64,000 bases of DNA from Nitrobacter sp047149785 (GTDB lineage: Bacteria; Pseudomonadota; Alphaproteobacteria; Rhizobiales; Xanthobacteraceae): NCBI RefSeq assembly GCF_047149785.1, contig NZ_BAAGBE010000001.1:1674001-1738000 (forward strand), given 5' to 3'. How positions within the stretch are numbered: the stretch's first letter is position 1; each line of letters opens with the position of its first letter. The notes beneath the pieces are model-generated. The model was given only the letters and a program-made list of their open reading frames with translations. It made no database searches and was not told where the DNA came from. Positions 19,224-28,306 of this stretch are shown in pieces. A program made the position numbers and the translations under genes.

Positions 19224-19592
19224 ATGAAACCAACGCCGCAAAGTTCCAAGCCATGCCCGGATTGCGCGAGAGCGGCCTTGCGGCTGCCGCGTAACGCCGG
19301 ACGGATGCTGATCTGGATTTATCGCCACACCCTGTCGCCCCTTGTGGGCTTCAACTGCCGGCACCTGCCGACGTGCTCGGCCTACGGCGACGAAGCGATC
19401 GAGCGCTTCGGATTGTGGGGCGGCGGCTGGATGACGCTGGCGCGGTTGTTGCGCTGCCAGCCCTGGGGCACGTCCGGAATCGATAATGTTCCGACAGCGA
19501 AACCGCCCGGCGCAGCCTGGTATCGGCCGTGGCGGTACGGCCGCTGGCGCGGCGTGAACAATCCGGAAAATACCGACGGCGATTCCCGCTAG
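19224..19592 (+). CDS. yidD: Membrane protein insertion efficiency factor YidD
   Basis: 122 residues. It has the YidD core IWIYRHTLSPLVGFNCRHLPTCSAY, with the two Cys of the family, followed by RLLRCQPWG and a basic C-terminus. It helps YidC-dependent insertion at the inner membrane. It is not next to rnpA or yidC here, as is often the case in alphaproteobacteria. The N-terminal 25 residues with two Cys (KPCPDCARAA) are an extra extension. Confidence 0.93.
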   Translation: MKPTPQSSKPCPDCARAALRLPRNAGRMLIWIYRHTLSPLVGFNCRHLPTCSAYGDEAIERFGLWGGGWMTLARLLRCQPWGTSGIDNVPTAKPPGAAWYRPWRYGRWRGVNNPENTDGDSR

Positions 19593-19598
19593 ATGCGA

Positions 19599-19697
19599 GC
19601 TATCAGGAGGTTGTCCATCTAGTCTCTCCCTGGAACACTGAAGGCTTCGCAACCTCAGCTCCCTCGGTTCAGACCAGATGGACAACCTCCTGATAGC
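19599..19697. mobile_element. MITE-like 99-bp element with perfect 22-bp inverted ends
   Basis: GCTATCAGGAGGTTGTCCATCT at 19599-19620 is the exact reverse complement of 19676-19697, around a 55-bp centre. No coding capacity. The perfect termini and length suggest a miniature inverted-repeat element or the collapsed ends of an insertion sequence. It also lies between convergent genes (yidD plus, the next gene minus), so a terminator role is possible, although there is no T-run. Confidence 0.6.
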
Positions 19698-19704
19698 CCA
19701 CAGC

Positions 19705-20751
19705 TTAGTGCGCGACGACTTCGACCTCGCCGTCGACGCCGTTGACGACCTCGAAGCCGCGCTCAAAGACCTTGCCGTCGTTCTTGGCGATCACGCGATA
19801 TTCGCCTTCGGCCAGGATCACGCGGGGAAATGCGCCGATCGATTCCTTGATGACGTCGCCACCGGGGGTCAGCACCGACCATGCGGTGTTGGCCAGCGCC
19901 TCGCCGCCCTTGTCGCTGACGAGCTTCAAGGTGATGACCGCGGCGCGATGCGAGACCGTCACGTCGGTCAGCTTCGCCGCCTGCACGCGGATGTCCGATC
20001 GCACAACCGAATTCGCGTCGCCGTAGTTGGAGACGATGTAATAGGTGCCCTCCGGCAAGAGCAGCACGTCGCCCGCGGTTGCGCTAGGAACGAGCGGCGC
20101 GCGTTCGGTGCCTTCGAACTGGCTGCCCTTGTAGATGCTGAAGGAAATCTGGTTCGGCGGAATCACCGACGTGCCGACGCGGCCCTCGATCCGCAATCCG
20201 CCCGCCGGCAAGATGAACGACTCGTGATCGGTATCCGGCTTCAGCGTTACCGGGCGCACAGCGCTGACCAAACCGAGTGAAACATACACCACGTAGCCGC
20301 CCGGCGGCAGAACGATGTTTGGTGTCGCGCCATGATCCTCGCGCATCAGCTTGAATGCGCCGCTCTGGTCGGGGCGATCGGAATAAACCCGCCAGATCAG
20401 CCCGCTGTTGATGACCGGCAGATCCTTGCCGTAACGCGCGGTCAACGACAGAACCGCCTGCGCGGGAGCCGCGACGCCGGGTGGCGGCGTCATCAGCGGC
20501 ACGACGGCGGCCGGCGCTTGCGTCAACGGCGCGGGCAGGCTCGGCATCGAGGCCGGACCGGAAGGCGGCGCCAGGCTGATTGCAGGCCCCGAAGGGGCGT
20601 CGGGAACGGCGGCCGGCGGCACCGGGGGCGGACGTTCGCCGAACAACTGCGCCGTGGCCGCGCATGGCAGCGTCACAAACAGCGCGACCGATGCGCGCAA
20701 CGGCCACGAGTGCCAGCCCGAATTGAATCGATGATTGCCCCCGGAAAACAT
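19705..20751 (-). CDS. Secreted protein of unknown function, Pro-rich linker and beta-domains
   Basis: 348 residues from ATG 20751; the frame is open 18 codons further to a GTG. An N-terminal signal (LRASVALFVTLPCAATAQ) precedes a Pro/Ala-rich linker and a beta-rich C-terminal region. Segments such as LPPGGYVVYVSLGLVSAVRPV, LLPEGTYYIVSNYGD and ILAEGEYRVIAKNDGKVFERG repeat an L-P/A-x-G-x-Y-x-V pattern, like carboxypeptidase-regulatory/transthyretin-type folds. It is predicted to be periplasmic. The function is not known. Confidence 0.7.
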   Translation of the reverse strand: MFSGGNHRFNSGWHSWPLRASVALFVTLPCAATAQLFGERPPPVPPAAVPDAPSGPAISLAPPSGPASMPSLPAPLTQAPAAVVPLMTPPPGVAAPAQAVLSLTARYGKDLPVINSGLIWRVYSDRPDQSGAFKLMREDHGATPNIVLPPGGYVVYVSLGLVSAVRPVTLKPDTDHESFILPAGGLRIEGRVGTSVIPPNQISFSIYKGSQFEGTERAPLVPSATAGDVLLLPEGTYYIVSNYGDANSVVRSDIRVQAAKLTDVTVSHRAAVITLKLVSDKGGEALANTAWSVLTPGGDVIKESIGAFPRVILAEGEYRVIAKNDGKVFERGFEVVNGVDGEVEVVAH

Positions 20752-20945
20752 GGCGCCGGTTTTTCCCGGAAAACACGGCAAATTCAAGCCACCACATTCG
20801 CTCACGGCTGCGTCCCGCCCTTGAAGGGCCTAAAAGCGCGGCCTCCCGGTTGAAACGTCTTCATCCGGTGATAATTTCCTTCTAGTCGGTGCAACATCCG
20901 GCAGCAGATCTTTCGTGCGTTCGTCCGCCGGAAGCACGGAAGCCG

Positions 20946-22001
20946 ATGTCTCAGTTAGAGAATTCCGCTGTGCTTGAGGGTTTGCGAGGCCACGGCCAGA
21001 ATGGGTCGAACGGCCAAAAGGTTGGATTGGACAGTGTCAAGCGGCCGGTGATAGGGCTCGCTCTGGGCGGCGGAGCCGCGCGCGGCTTCGCGCATATCGG
21101 CATTCTCCGCTCGCTGATCGCACATGGCATCGAGCCCAATGTGGTGGTCGGCACCTCCATCGGAGCCGTGGTCGGCGGCGCCTATGCAGCGGGTCGTCTC
21201 GACACCCTGGAGGAATGGGCGCGCAGCCTGCAGCCTCGGAATATCTTCAGCTATCTCGATATCCGGCTGAACGGCTCCGGACTGATCGGCGGCGCCAAGC
21301 TCACAGCCCGGCTCGAGGCGTCGCTCGGTCAGATTCAGATCGAGGAGCTGCCGCTCAAGTTTGCAAGCGTCGCCACCGAGGTCCGCACCGGTCACGAAAT
21401 CTGGCTCACGCACGGCCGCCTGGTCGATGCGATGCGCGCGTCCTATGCGCTGCCCGGAATCTTTGCACCGATGCTGGTGGGCGATCGCTGGCTGGTCGAC
21501 GGCGCGCTGGTCAACCCGGTACCGGTCTCCACAGCCCGCGCGCTAGGCGCCGAGATCGTGATCGCCGCCAACCTTTCCAATGACGTCTTCGGTCACAGCA
21601 TTACGATCTTCTCTCACGGCACGCAGAGCGAGGCACCAGAGGAGATCGTCGAGGCCGCGCGGCCGAAACGTGGATTCGGCAAGTTCTTTTCCGCCGAGCG
21701 GACCGTCAAGCGCGAACTCTTCGGCGGCGGCAGCCGCCCCGGAGTTATGACGGTCATGACCGATGCATTCAACATCATGCAGGACCGCATCACCCGCGCG
21801 CGTCTCGCCGGCGATCCACCGGATCTGTTGATCCAGCCGCGGGTCGGCCAGATCGGCTGGTTCGATTTCCATCGCGCCAACGATCTGATCGCGCATGGTG
21901 CGCGCGCCGCTGATCGCGCCGTCGAAGCAATCGTCGAAGCGATTGAGACTCTGGCCCCGCCGGCGAGCGCCGCCGACGCCGATACCGGAGCCAACATCTG
22001 A
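20946..22001 (+). CDS. Patatin-like phospholipase
   Basis: 351 residues from ATG 20946. It has the oxyanion-hole motif GLALGGGAARGFAHIGIL, the nucleophile elbow VVVGTSIGAVVGG (GxSxG) and the partner Asp in WLVDGALVNPVP, so a complete Ser-Asp dyad. It resembles the RssA-type bacterial patatins (NTE family) and is probably a lipid acyl hydrolase. The last ~90 residues after the catalytic domain include HRANDLIAHGARAADRAVEAI. Convergent with the CBS gene, 7 bp apart. Confidence 0.9.
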   Translation: MSQLENSAVLEGLRGHGQNGSNGQKVGLDSVKRPVIGLALGGGAARGFAHIGILRSLIAHGIEPNVVVGTSIGAVVGGAYAAGRLDTLEEWARSLQPRNIFSYLDIRLNGSGLIGGAKLTARLEASLGQIQIEELPLKFASVATEVRTGHEIWLTHGRLVDAMRASYALPGIFAPMLVGDRWLVDGALVNPVPVSTARALGAEIVIAANLSNDVFGHSITIFSHGTQSEAPEEIVEAARPKRGFGKFFSAERTVKRELFGGGSRPGVMTVMTDAFNIMQDRITRARLAGDPPDLLIQPRVGQIGWFDFHRANDLIAHGARAADRAVEAIVEAIETLAPPASAADADTGANI

Positions 22002-22008
22002 TGAGTGT

Positions 22009-22437
22009 TCAGGCGGTCTTGATGTAGTCGCGCAACGCTTCCTGCTCAGCCTCATATTCCTGAACGCGCAGCTTGACGACATCGCCGATCGAAACCAGGC
22101 CGACCAGCCGGTCGCCCTCCACCACCGGCAGATGCCTGAACCTTTCCGACGTCATGACTTCCATGAGGTAAGCGAGCGTGTCCGACAAACGGCAACTGAC
22201 AACCTTGCGGGTCATGGCGGCGCTGACCGGCTCGTCGAGCGCGCCCGCGCCGCGTTCGTCGAGCGCACGGACGACGTCACGCTCGGACAGTATGCCGTCG
22301 ATGCGCGTGCCATTCATCACGAGAACGGAACCGATATGCCGCTCCGAGAGAATTTTCACGGCAGCCGACAACGTCGTGCCCGGCTCGACACTTACGACCT
22401 GGTGACCCTTGCCCTCGAGAATGGAACGTACCGTCAT
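22009..22437 (-). CDS. CBS-pair domain protein
   Basis: 142 residues forming a single Bateman module: first CBS motif about 18-63 (LSERHIGSVLVMNGTRIDGILSERDVVRAL), second about 80-128 (ERFRHLPVVEGDRLVGLVSIGDVV). Such stand-alone CBS proteins bind adenosyl ligands and modulate partner proteins. The C-terminal helix (EYEAEQEALRDYI) may mediate dimerisation. It is not linked to an obvious partner gene. Confidence 0.92.
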   Translation of the reverse strand: MTVRSILEGKGHQVVSVEPGTTLSAAVKILSERHIGSVLVMNGTRIDGILSERDVVRALDERGAGALDEPVSAAMTRKVVSCRLSDTLAYLMEVMTSERFRHLPVVEGDRLVGLVSIGDVVKLRVQEYEAEQEALRDYIKTA

Positions 22438-22540
22438 TGTCGCCTCCTGCGGAGGAGATCGCGCGGCATCTTCGCGCGATCCTCGTTCTCAGGCGGCAGT
22501 CGAAACGTTCGATCTTTCGCGCGCGAACGGCGAGACGCTT

Positions 22541-22576
22541 TTCTTCACGCGAACCGGATTCCACTTCGCCTGAATA
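22541..22576 (+). repeat. Degenerate end of the GACGCGTTTTCTT repeat family
   Basis: CTTTTCTTCACGCGAACCGG followed by an imperfect CCACTTCGCCTGAA matches the right half of the elements at 26317 and 63561 with a few changes. It lies between the CBS and rhomboid genes. Confidence 0.55.
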
Positions 22577-22635
22577 GACGACCATGATGAATGAAATCGA
22601 TCCGCACCGCAAGCGATCCTGATCGCGAGCATCCG

Positions 22636-23427
22636 CTATCGAATCTGGTCGGCGTCGTCCGAGGGTACGTTCGCGGCTTCGCGTGGCACCGGATCGAACA
22701 GCGAAAACAGCACGAGACCCGCCAGAAAGCCCCCGATATGGGCCTGCCAGGCGACGCTGCCGGGCTCGGCGCCGATCGCGACCGATCCCGTCCCGAAGAT
22801 GACGTTGACGCCGAACCAGATCGCGAGAAACGCGAGCACGCGCGGATTTTGCAACGCGCGCGTCAGCGACAACGCCGGCACCTGCGCCGCCGCGTCGGCG
22901 TCGTCGCTGCGGAACGACAGGAAACTGCCGCGCACGAACGCGAAGCGGATCGCCGCCGCCATCGCGCCTGACACCGACGCCGACGCCCCGATCATCGGCG
23001 CGATGCTGTGCTCATGGGTCAAAAGATGCGCGACCGCGCCGGCGACGGCAGTCACCGCCATGAAAAGAAAGAACCTGAAGGCGCCGAAGCGGCGCGCCAC
23101 CGCGCTGCCGAACGGCAGCAGCCACAGCACGTTGAAACCGATGTGACTGAGGTTGGCGTGCAGCAGCGAATAGGTCACGAAAGTCCAGATCTTGGCGGCG
23201 CCTCCGCCTGGAAACGCTGTCGCCAGGAGATTCGGATCGTATCGCTTCGGGATAAAGCCGAACGCTTCGACGATCCAGTATTCCAGATCGAGCGGAAGCG
23301 CAGCCCATAGGACATAAACGACCGCAAGCAGGCCGATATAGGCGGTCAAGCCTCCCGGCAGCGTGAGGATCGGTTCACGCCGCGGTTCCGGCGGGATATC
23401 TGACGGAAGGTTTGGCGGAGAGTCCAA
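22636..23427 (-). CDS. Rhomboid family intramembrane protease
   Basis: 263 residues. About six membrane helices. The catalytic Ser is in MIGASASVSGAMAAA and the catalytic His in WQAHIGGFLAGLV; NVLWLLPFGSAV is the usual helix-2 stretch, and LLHANLSHIGFN provides the His/Asn pair of the L1-TM2 region. The frame begins with TTG at 23427 since an in-frame stop lies 21 bp upstream and no ATG/GTG precedes the first helix. It cuts transmembrane substrates within the inner membrane. Confidence 0.9.
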   Translation of the reverse strand: MDSPPNLPSDIPPEPRREPILTLPGGLTAYIGLLAVVYVLWAALPLDLEYWIVEAFGFIPKRYDPNLLATAFPGGGAAKIWTFVTYSLLHANLSHIGFNVLWLLPFGSAVARRFGAFRFFLFMAVTAVAGAVAHLLTHEHSIAPMIGASASVSGAMAAAIRFAFVRGSFLSFRSDDADAAAQVPALSLTRALQNPRVLAFLAIWFGVNVIFGTGSVAIGAEPGSVAWQAHIGGFLAGLVLFSLFDPVPREAANVPSDDADQIR

Positions 23428-23635
23428 GGGCTGCGACCTGGCGGCTCAAGCGGGCGATGCGCAGCAATAAGCGGTTTGGGCGGATTTGCAAGAAAACTGC
23501 CGGCTAACAAAAAATACCGCCGGACGATGCCGCCCTGACGGCCCCGCCCCACGCGATGCCATCGACAGCACGATGGTTTCTCGGAAACGACGACCGGGAC
23601 CGCTGAATGGCGAGAATGTAAAGCGCATACATTGA

Positions 23636-23995
23636 TCAATCACGCTGACGCCTGGAAACGAACCATCGTGCGAGTCCTTTGTAAAGGAGCACCATAACGA
23701 TCAGCGCCCCCGTGCCCTTCAGGAACAGGGATAACATTTCCTGAGGACTGCGAGTGCTGTGATCCCTGACCCTCTCGGTGGCGGGCTCGCTCGCCGGCAC
23801 GCCGGGTTCGTCGCCGGACTCGCGAGCCGGGGCAACGTCGCCGTTCGGGGAAGGCGCTGCGGATCCGCTTTCCCCAACAGCCGGCCCCGGCGCCCCGAAA
23901 CTCTCGGAAGCGGCCGCAATGAAGGCCGTTTGAAGGCCGATCACAAGACCGAGAACGGACACCCAAAAGCGCAAGATTTTTCCCGCCTGTCTCAT
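23636..23995 (-). CDS. Small membrane protein with periplasmic Pro-rich loop
   Basis: 119 residues. N-terminal hydrophobic segment (ILRFWVSVLGLVIGLQTAFIAAAS), a ~60-residue acidic/Pro/Gly-rich stretch, then a second membrane helix (GTGALIVMVLLYKGLARWF) with basic end. I do not recognise the family. No neighbour suggests a role. Confidence 0.55.
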   Translation of the reverse strand: MRQAGKILRFWVSVLGLVIGLQTAFIAAASESFGAPGPAVGESGSAAPSPNGDVAPARESGDEPGVPASEPATERVRDHSTRSPQEMLSLFLKGTGALIVMVLLYKGLARWFVSRRQRD

Positions 23996-24534
23996 CCCGC
24001 GTTTGCCCCTGCCATCATCGAGTCCGGGATAACCGCCGAATTGCGCTCTATCCGTCTCATGCCACTACCGTTTCAACCGGCAGCCGGCGCCGGATCAATG
24101 CCACCAATACCTCAATCCTGTCGTTGCTGTCGATCTTGAACGACGGCGCCGCCACAGCCCGAAGGACCCGCCCGGGTCGACAAACGCAAAAAGCAAAAAG
24201 GGAGGGTCTGAGAAACCCTCCCTTTGATATGTACAGATTGTCCGCAGGGATATTTCGATATTCGAAATCCCGCGATGGTGCGAGGCGTTCGACGTTCCGC
24301 CGGAACCTGGAGAAAAACGGCGGGAGACGTAGCCGGACAGTACCAGCTTATTCCAGCGAACCACTCCGATAGTTAATTTAACGTTAACGGCACAAAGGCG
24401 TGCGCCGAAGGCTTCAAAGCCGCCGGCGGCATAGACGCTGCAAGGACCCTCCTGCACAACAGAAATGGAGCCGCGGCGCCCTGAATCGGGACAGATACGT
24501 CCGCTTCGCGCCGCACCAGGACGGTATCAAAGTC
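23996..24534. other. Intergenic region with orphan terminator
   Basis: About 540 bp between a minus-strand and a plus-strand gene, so divergent promoters are expected. It contains a terminator-like hairpin (24197-24225) that belongs to no visible gene, hinting at a minus-strand small RNA starting somewhere right of 24230. The open frames here lack ribosome binding sites. Confidence 0.45.
24197..24225 (-). terminator. Orphan Rho-independent terminator
   Basis: On the minus strand: AAAGGGAGGGT, loop TTCTCAG, ACCCTCCCTTT, then TTGCTTTTTG. An 11-bp perfect stem with a T-rich tail on the minus strand; on the plus strand the T-run is short. No coding gene ends here. Confidence 0.75.
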
Positions 24535-25092
24535 ATGAAGCACCCATCGAACCGCGCGTTCTACGCCTATTGGGACACAAAGCGCGACGGCGAGCGCGCG
24601 CCCGACCGGCGCGCGATGGAACCGGCGGCTGTCCGCGAACTGCTGGGGGACATCTTCGTGCTCTCCTGCGACCCGAGGCACGGCTATCCGTTCCGCGTCG
24701 CGGGCACCCGGGTTTGCGCCCTCCTCGACCGCGACCTCAAGGGACAAGACTTTTCCGAGCTGTTTACGACGGCCAGCCGCGCCGAAATCACAGATGTCCT
24801 TGGCGCCGTGTCCGAAGAACTGCTCGCCGCCGTCGCCGGCGTGACCGCGACCGCAAAGGACGGTTCGCTCGCGCGCTTCGAACTGCTTCTGCTGCCTTTC
24901 AACACTCGCGCGCATGCGCCCGTCAGCCTCACCGGGCTGCTGGCGCCGATGCAGCATGACGGTCAGCCGCTCGGCGACTTCACCCTCGTGTCGTGGCGCT
25001 ACATGAACCATCCGCCGCAGCGCCTCGTCCCGCGCGTGCTCAAGAAGCTCGCGATCGCCCGCGGCTTCATGGTTTATGAAGGATTGCGCTGA
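24535..25092 (+). CDS. PAS_5 domain protein
   Basis: 185 residues from ATG 24535. The start MKHPSNRAFYAYWDTKR and the block VRELLGDIFVLSCDPRHGYPFRVAGTRVCALLDRDLKG match the PAS_5 family found in many Rhizobiales as stand-alone proteins (family named from memory). There is no output domain. The frame is open 45 codons further upstream, but that part is basic and unlike the family. The HD-GYP gene lies 155 bp downstream in the same direction. Confidence 0.8.
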   Translation: MKHPSNRAFYAYWDTKRDGERAPDRRAMEPAAVRELLGDIFVLSCDPRHGYPFRVAGTRVCALLDRDLKGQDFSELFTTASRAEITDVLGAVSEELLAAVAGVTATAKDGSLARFELLLLPFNTRAHAPVSLTGLLAPMQHDGQPLGDFTLVSWRYMNHPPQRLVPRVLKKLAIARGFMVYEGLR

Positions 25093-25246
25093 CCAACCCA
25101 CCCGCGGCCCATGCATGCCGCTCACGCTGCCGCCGACCGATATCAGCCGACATTATGCCCGCGTTAGGGATTTACCCGCAGAATGCAGCATTCTGATACC
25201 GTCATTCAATGGCGGCAGATCATCCCGCCGGCGCCAGAACATCGTC

Positions 25247-26305
25247 ATGCTCGTGAATTTTGTCACTGACGAACCTGGGAAGATCCCCGCGATCCGCGCG
25301 ATGCTCGAACCGCAATTCCACATCGTGCCGCAAGTGCTGCAAGGTGAAGAGCCGCAACCCGGCACCAGCGGCATGCTGATGGTCGACGCCGACCTGCGCA
25401 AGATGGACTGCGTCGACCGGATCAGGCGCGTGCTGGGGGTCAAGCGAACGAACCCCGAAAAAATGTTCGTCGTTCCCGGCCATCTCCGCTCCATGATCGC
25501 GCAAGCCTATGCGCTTGGCGCCACGGCCGTGGTATCTCGCCCGCGCGAAATCATATCGAAGCTGACCCAGTTCGCGAATGAAGAGAAGGCGAACCACGGC
25601 GATGCGGATACAGCCTCGCCGGAAACGGAGAACAGCGCAGCCGCCTTCGTCTCGATGTTCGAGACAGCGCGCGAGGGCAGGCCAGTCAATCTGGCGGATG
25701 CCGAATACGCCACGTCGCAGATCATAACGAACATCGTGCGAAACGGATTCGACCGGTGGCTCTACGAGGTCCGTCGCCACCACGAAGGCACGTTTCAGCA
25801 TTGTATGCTGGTGACGGGAGTAGCGGTGGGATTCGCCCTCGACATCGGCTTCAGCGAAGCCGACGTAAAGCGGCTCGGACTCGCGGCGACGCTTCATGAC
25901 ATCGGCAAGGCGAGGATTCCGCTGGCCGTTCTCGACAAGCAAGGAGAATTGACGCCGGGCGAAGAAGAGATCATGCGGTGCCATCCCGTGATCGGATACG
26001 ACCTATTGAAGGACCTGCCCAAAATCAGCAGCGAAGCGCTCGACGGCGTCAGGCACCACCACGAGTATCTCGATGGCTCCGGTTATCCGGACGGCCTTGC
26101 AGGGTCCGACATCAGCGACCTCGTGCGGCTTTTGACGATTTCGGACATTTTCGCGGCACTGATCGAATTTCGGCCCTATCGGCCGGCAATGTCGCGGCCG
26201 GATGCCTACAAGATCCTCTGCGGCATGGACGGCAAGCTGGAAGGCGCTCTGGTGAAGGCGTTTCAAGGCATCGCGCTCAACGGCCCGAAACCGTCGACCC
26301 ATTGA
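25247..26305 (+). CDS. HD-GYP domain phosphodiesterase-like protein
   Basis: 352 residues from ATG 25247 (start uncertain). The N-terminal ~125 residues resemble a degenerate receiver-like domain (IRRVLGVKRTNPEKMFVV). The C-terminal HD-GYP domain has HCMLVTGVAVGFA, LHDIGKARIP (HD), and HHHEYLDGSGYPDGLAG, the complete HHExxDGSGYP signature. HD-GYP proteins hydrolyse cyclic-di-GMP. With the PAS_5 gene before it, the pair may link a sensory input to second-messenger turnover; this is inference. Confidence 0.88.
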   Translation: MLVNFVTDEPGKIPAIRAMLEPQFHIVPQVLQGEEPQPGTSGMLMVDADLRKMDCVDRIRRVLGVKRTNPEKMFVVPGHLRSMIAQAYALGATAVVSRPREIISKLTQFANEEKANHGDADTASPETENSAAAFVSMFETAREGRPVNLADAEYATSQIITNIVRNGFDRWLYEVRRHHEGTFQHCMLVTGVAVGFALDIGFSEADVKRLGLAATLHDIGKARIPLAVLDKQGELTPGEEEIMRCHPVIGYDLLKDLPKISSEALDGVRHHHEYLDGSGYPDGLAGSDISDLVRLLTISDIFAALIEFRPYRPAMSRPDAYKILCGMDGKLEGALVKAFQGIALNGPKPSTH

Positions 26306-26316
26306 CGGGCGCGCGC

Positions 26317-26424
26317 AAAAGCCTTTGCGCTTCTGATGGAATCAGAAGCGGGGCTCTATGATTTTGATTTGACGCGTTTTCTTGACGCGAACCGGTAGCC
26401 ACTTCGCTTGAAAACGCTCTAAAG
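26317..26424 (+). repeat. GACGCGTTTTCTT-type intergenic repeat, copy 2
   Basis: Contains a TTCTGAT-GGA-ATCAGAA hairpin (26331-26347) followed by GCGGGGCTCTATGATTTTGA, the ATTTGACGCG core and GCCACTTCGCTTGAAAACGC. Nearly identical to 63561-63662 and to the reverse complement of 12331-12424. Confidence 0.9.
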
Positions 26425-26508
26425 CACCGCCGCAGACCATCCGGGATGGACAAATCATCGCAATCCGTCAAAACTCCGCTCTAACCCAACCGTCCTAATA
26501 TTTTCCAC

Positions 26509-27306
26509 GTGGCAGGCACTCCCACCATTCTCGTCCTGGACTCCGGCCTTGGCGGCCTGACCGTGCTGCGGGAGATCGTCAAGGCCCTGCCCGGCGCGCG
26601 CTACGTGTATGTCGCCGATGACGTCTTCTTTCCCTACGGCCATCACAGCGAAGACGAAATTATCGCCCGCGTGGTGCCGCTGGCCGGCGAACTGATTGCC
26701 GCCCACGCTCCCGATCTCGTGGTGATCGCCTGCAACACGATGTCCGTCTCGGTGCTGGGACCTTTGCGCGCCGCCTATTCCGTGCCGTTCGTCGGCACGG
26801 TTCCGGCGATCAAGCCGGCCTGCGCCGCGTCCAAGACCAAGCGCGTCTCTGTGCTCGGCACCCGGGCGACCGTTCAGCGCGAATACACCCAGGCGCTGAT
26901 CCGCAATCACGCCCAGGCCTGCACCGTGACGCTGGTCGGCGCGGCGAACCTCGCCTCGCTGGCGGAGGACGCCCTGCGCGGCAAAACCGTCAGCGACGCC
27001 GATATCGTGAGCGAGATCGCGCCGTGTTTCGTTCCGGCCACTGATGGCGGCGGGTTGCGCACGGACGCCGTCGTGCTCGCCTGCACGCACTATCCGCTGC
27101 TGCTGGATCGGCTGATCAGGCTCGCGCCCTGGCCGGTGGCCTGGATCGACCCCGCGCCCGCGATCGCCCGGCGCGTCGTCGATCTACTCGGTCCGGACAG
27201 CATCGGCAGGCATGAATCTCCGCCGGAAATGTTTTTTACCTCCGGCCGCTCCCGCACGCTGACGAACGCTCTCGCGCCGTTCTTCGGCGGGCGGGTCCCG
27301 GCCTGA
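26509..27306 (+). CDS. murI: Glutamate racemase
   Basis: 265 residues from GTG 26509. It interconverts L- and D-glutamate for peptidoglycan. The two catalytic cysteines are in VIACNTMSVSVL and VVLACTHYPLLLD; the N-terminal LVLDSGLGGLTVLREI is the usual phosphate/substrate loop, and YVADDVFFPYG matches the family's YxxDxxxxPYG motif. Length is normal. It lies before rpsD, an arrangement seen in related genomes. Confidence 0.95.
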   Translation: MAGTPTILVLDSGLGGLTVLREIVKALPGARYVYVADDVFFPYGHHSEDEIIARVVPLAGELIAAHAPDLVVIACNTMSVSVLGPLRAAYSVPFVGTVPAIKPACAASKTKRVSVLGTRATVQREYTQALIRNHAQACTVTLVGAANLASLAEDALRGKTVSDADIVSEIAPCFVPATDGGGLRTDAVVLACTHYPLLLDRLIRLAPWPVAWIDPAPAIARRVVDLLGPDSIGRHESPPEMFFTSGRSRTLTNALAPFFGGRVPA

Positions 27307-27605
27307 ACCGGGCGCAGCCGCCGGGATCAGCGGTCGCGCAAACCGCAATCTCCGCTGAAATTAGCTGCGCTTTGGTTTGACAGGGCAATGGTTTGTCCCT
27401 AGAAACCCACCTGCGCGCGGGCCGGTTTTCGGCCCGCGTTGCGTTTCGCGACCCGTGGTCCTGTCCATCAAGCTTATGGGCCGGACCTGTCGGCGGCGGA
27501 TCCAGCATTCCCCGAAAAGCGGTTTTTCCGATTTTGGGAGCCATGCCGGATCATCCGCACAGGAGGGCGCGTCTCCTCAACCCGTAAACTTGACAAGAGG
27601 ACGCG

Positions 27606-28223
27606 ATGACTAAGCGCAACGAGGCGAAGTACAAGATCGATCGCCGTATGGGCCAGAACATCTGGGGCCGCCCGAAGAGCCCCGTCAACAAACGCGAATA
27701 TGGTCCCGGCCAGCATGGCCAGCGCCGCAAGGGCAAGCTCTCTGACTTTGGCACCCAGCTCCGCGCCAAGCAGAAGCTCAAGGGCTATTACGCCAACATT
27801 TCCGAACGGCAGTTCTACGCCATCTACGTCGAGGCGACCCGCATGAAGGGCGACTCCGGCGAGAACCTGATCGGCCTGCTCGAGCGCCGCCTCGACACCG
27901 TGGTCTATCGCGCGAAATTCGTGCCGACCATGTTCGCCGCACGCCAGTTCGTCAATCACGGCCACGTCAAGGTCAACGGCCGCCGCGTCAACATCCCGAG
28001 CTACAAGCTCAAGGTCGGCGACGTCATCGAGGTCAAGGACGCCTCGAAGCAGCTCGCGCTGGTGCTGGAAGCCAACCAGCTCGCCGAACGCGATGTCCCC
28101 GACTTCATCGATGCCGACCACAACAAGCAGGTCGCGAAGTTCATCCGCATCCCGCACCTCTCCGACGTGCCGTTCGCGGTGCAGATGGAACCGCATCTGA
28201 TCGTCGAATTCTATTCGCGCTGA
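27606..28223 (+). CDS. rpsD: 30S ribosomal protein S4
   Basis: 205 residues. It nucleates 30S assembly on the 5' domain of 16S rRNA. Conserved pieces: start MTKRNEAKYKIDRRMG, REYGPGQHGQRRKGKLSDFG, and the S4 domain VNHGHVKVNGRRVNIPS. An AGAGGA site precedes the ATG. It stands alone, outside the alpha operon, as in other alphaproteobacteria. The 299 bp upstream may hold its promoter and a leader; a terminator follows. Confidence 0.98.
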   Translation: MTKRNEAKYKIDRRMGQNIWGRPKSPVNKREYGPGQHGQRRKGKLSDFGTQLRAKQKLKGYYANISERQFYAIYVEATRMKGDSGENLIGLLERRLDTVVYRAKFVPTMFAARQFVNHGHVKVNGRRVNIPSYKLKVGDVIEVKDASKQLALVLEANQLAERDVPDFIDADHNKQVAKFIRIPHLSDVPFAVQMEPHLIVEFYSR

Positions 28224-28239
28224 TCCCTGCCGCGATCTG

Positions 28240-28270
28240 AAAAAAGCCCCGGGCGTCCGGGGCTTTTTTA
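28240..28270 (+). terminator. Terminator after rpsD
   Basis: AAAAAAGCCCCGG, loop GCGT, CCGGGGCTTTTTTA. Perfect GC-rich stem with a six-T tail, 17 bp past the rpsD stop; the A-run gives it activity on the minus strand too, for the PepSY gene. Confidence 0.95.
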
Positions 28271-28306
28271 TTGCCACATGTTTTTATTGCGATGTGGAGG
28301 TGCGGA

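Noticed and set aside
23346..23639. 97-codon minus-strand frame between rhomboid and the small membrane protein gene
   Set aside because: Basic, low-complexity product without ribosome binding site; overlaps the start of the rhomboid gene.
24373..25125. 250-codon minus-strand frame opposite the PAS_5 gene
   Set aside because: The plus strand carries a clear PAS_5-type sequence with a proper start; the reverse frame has shadow composition.
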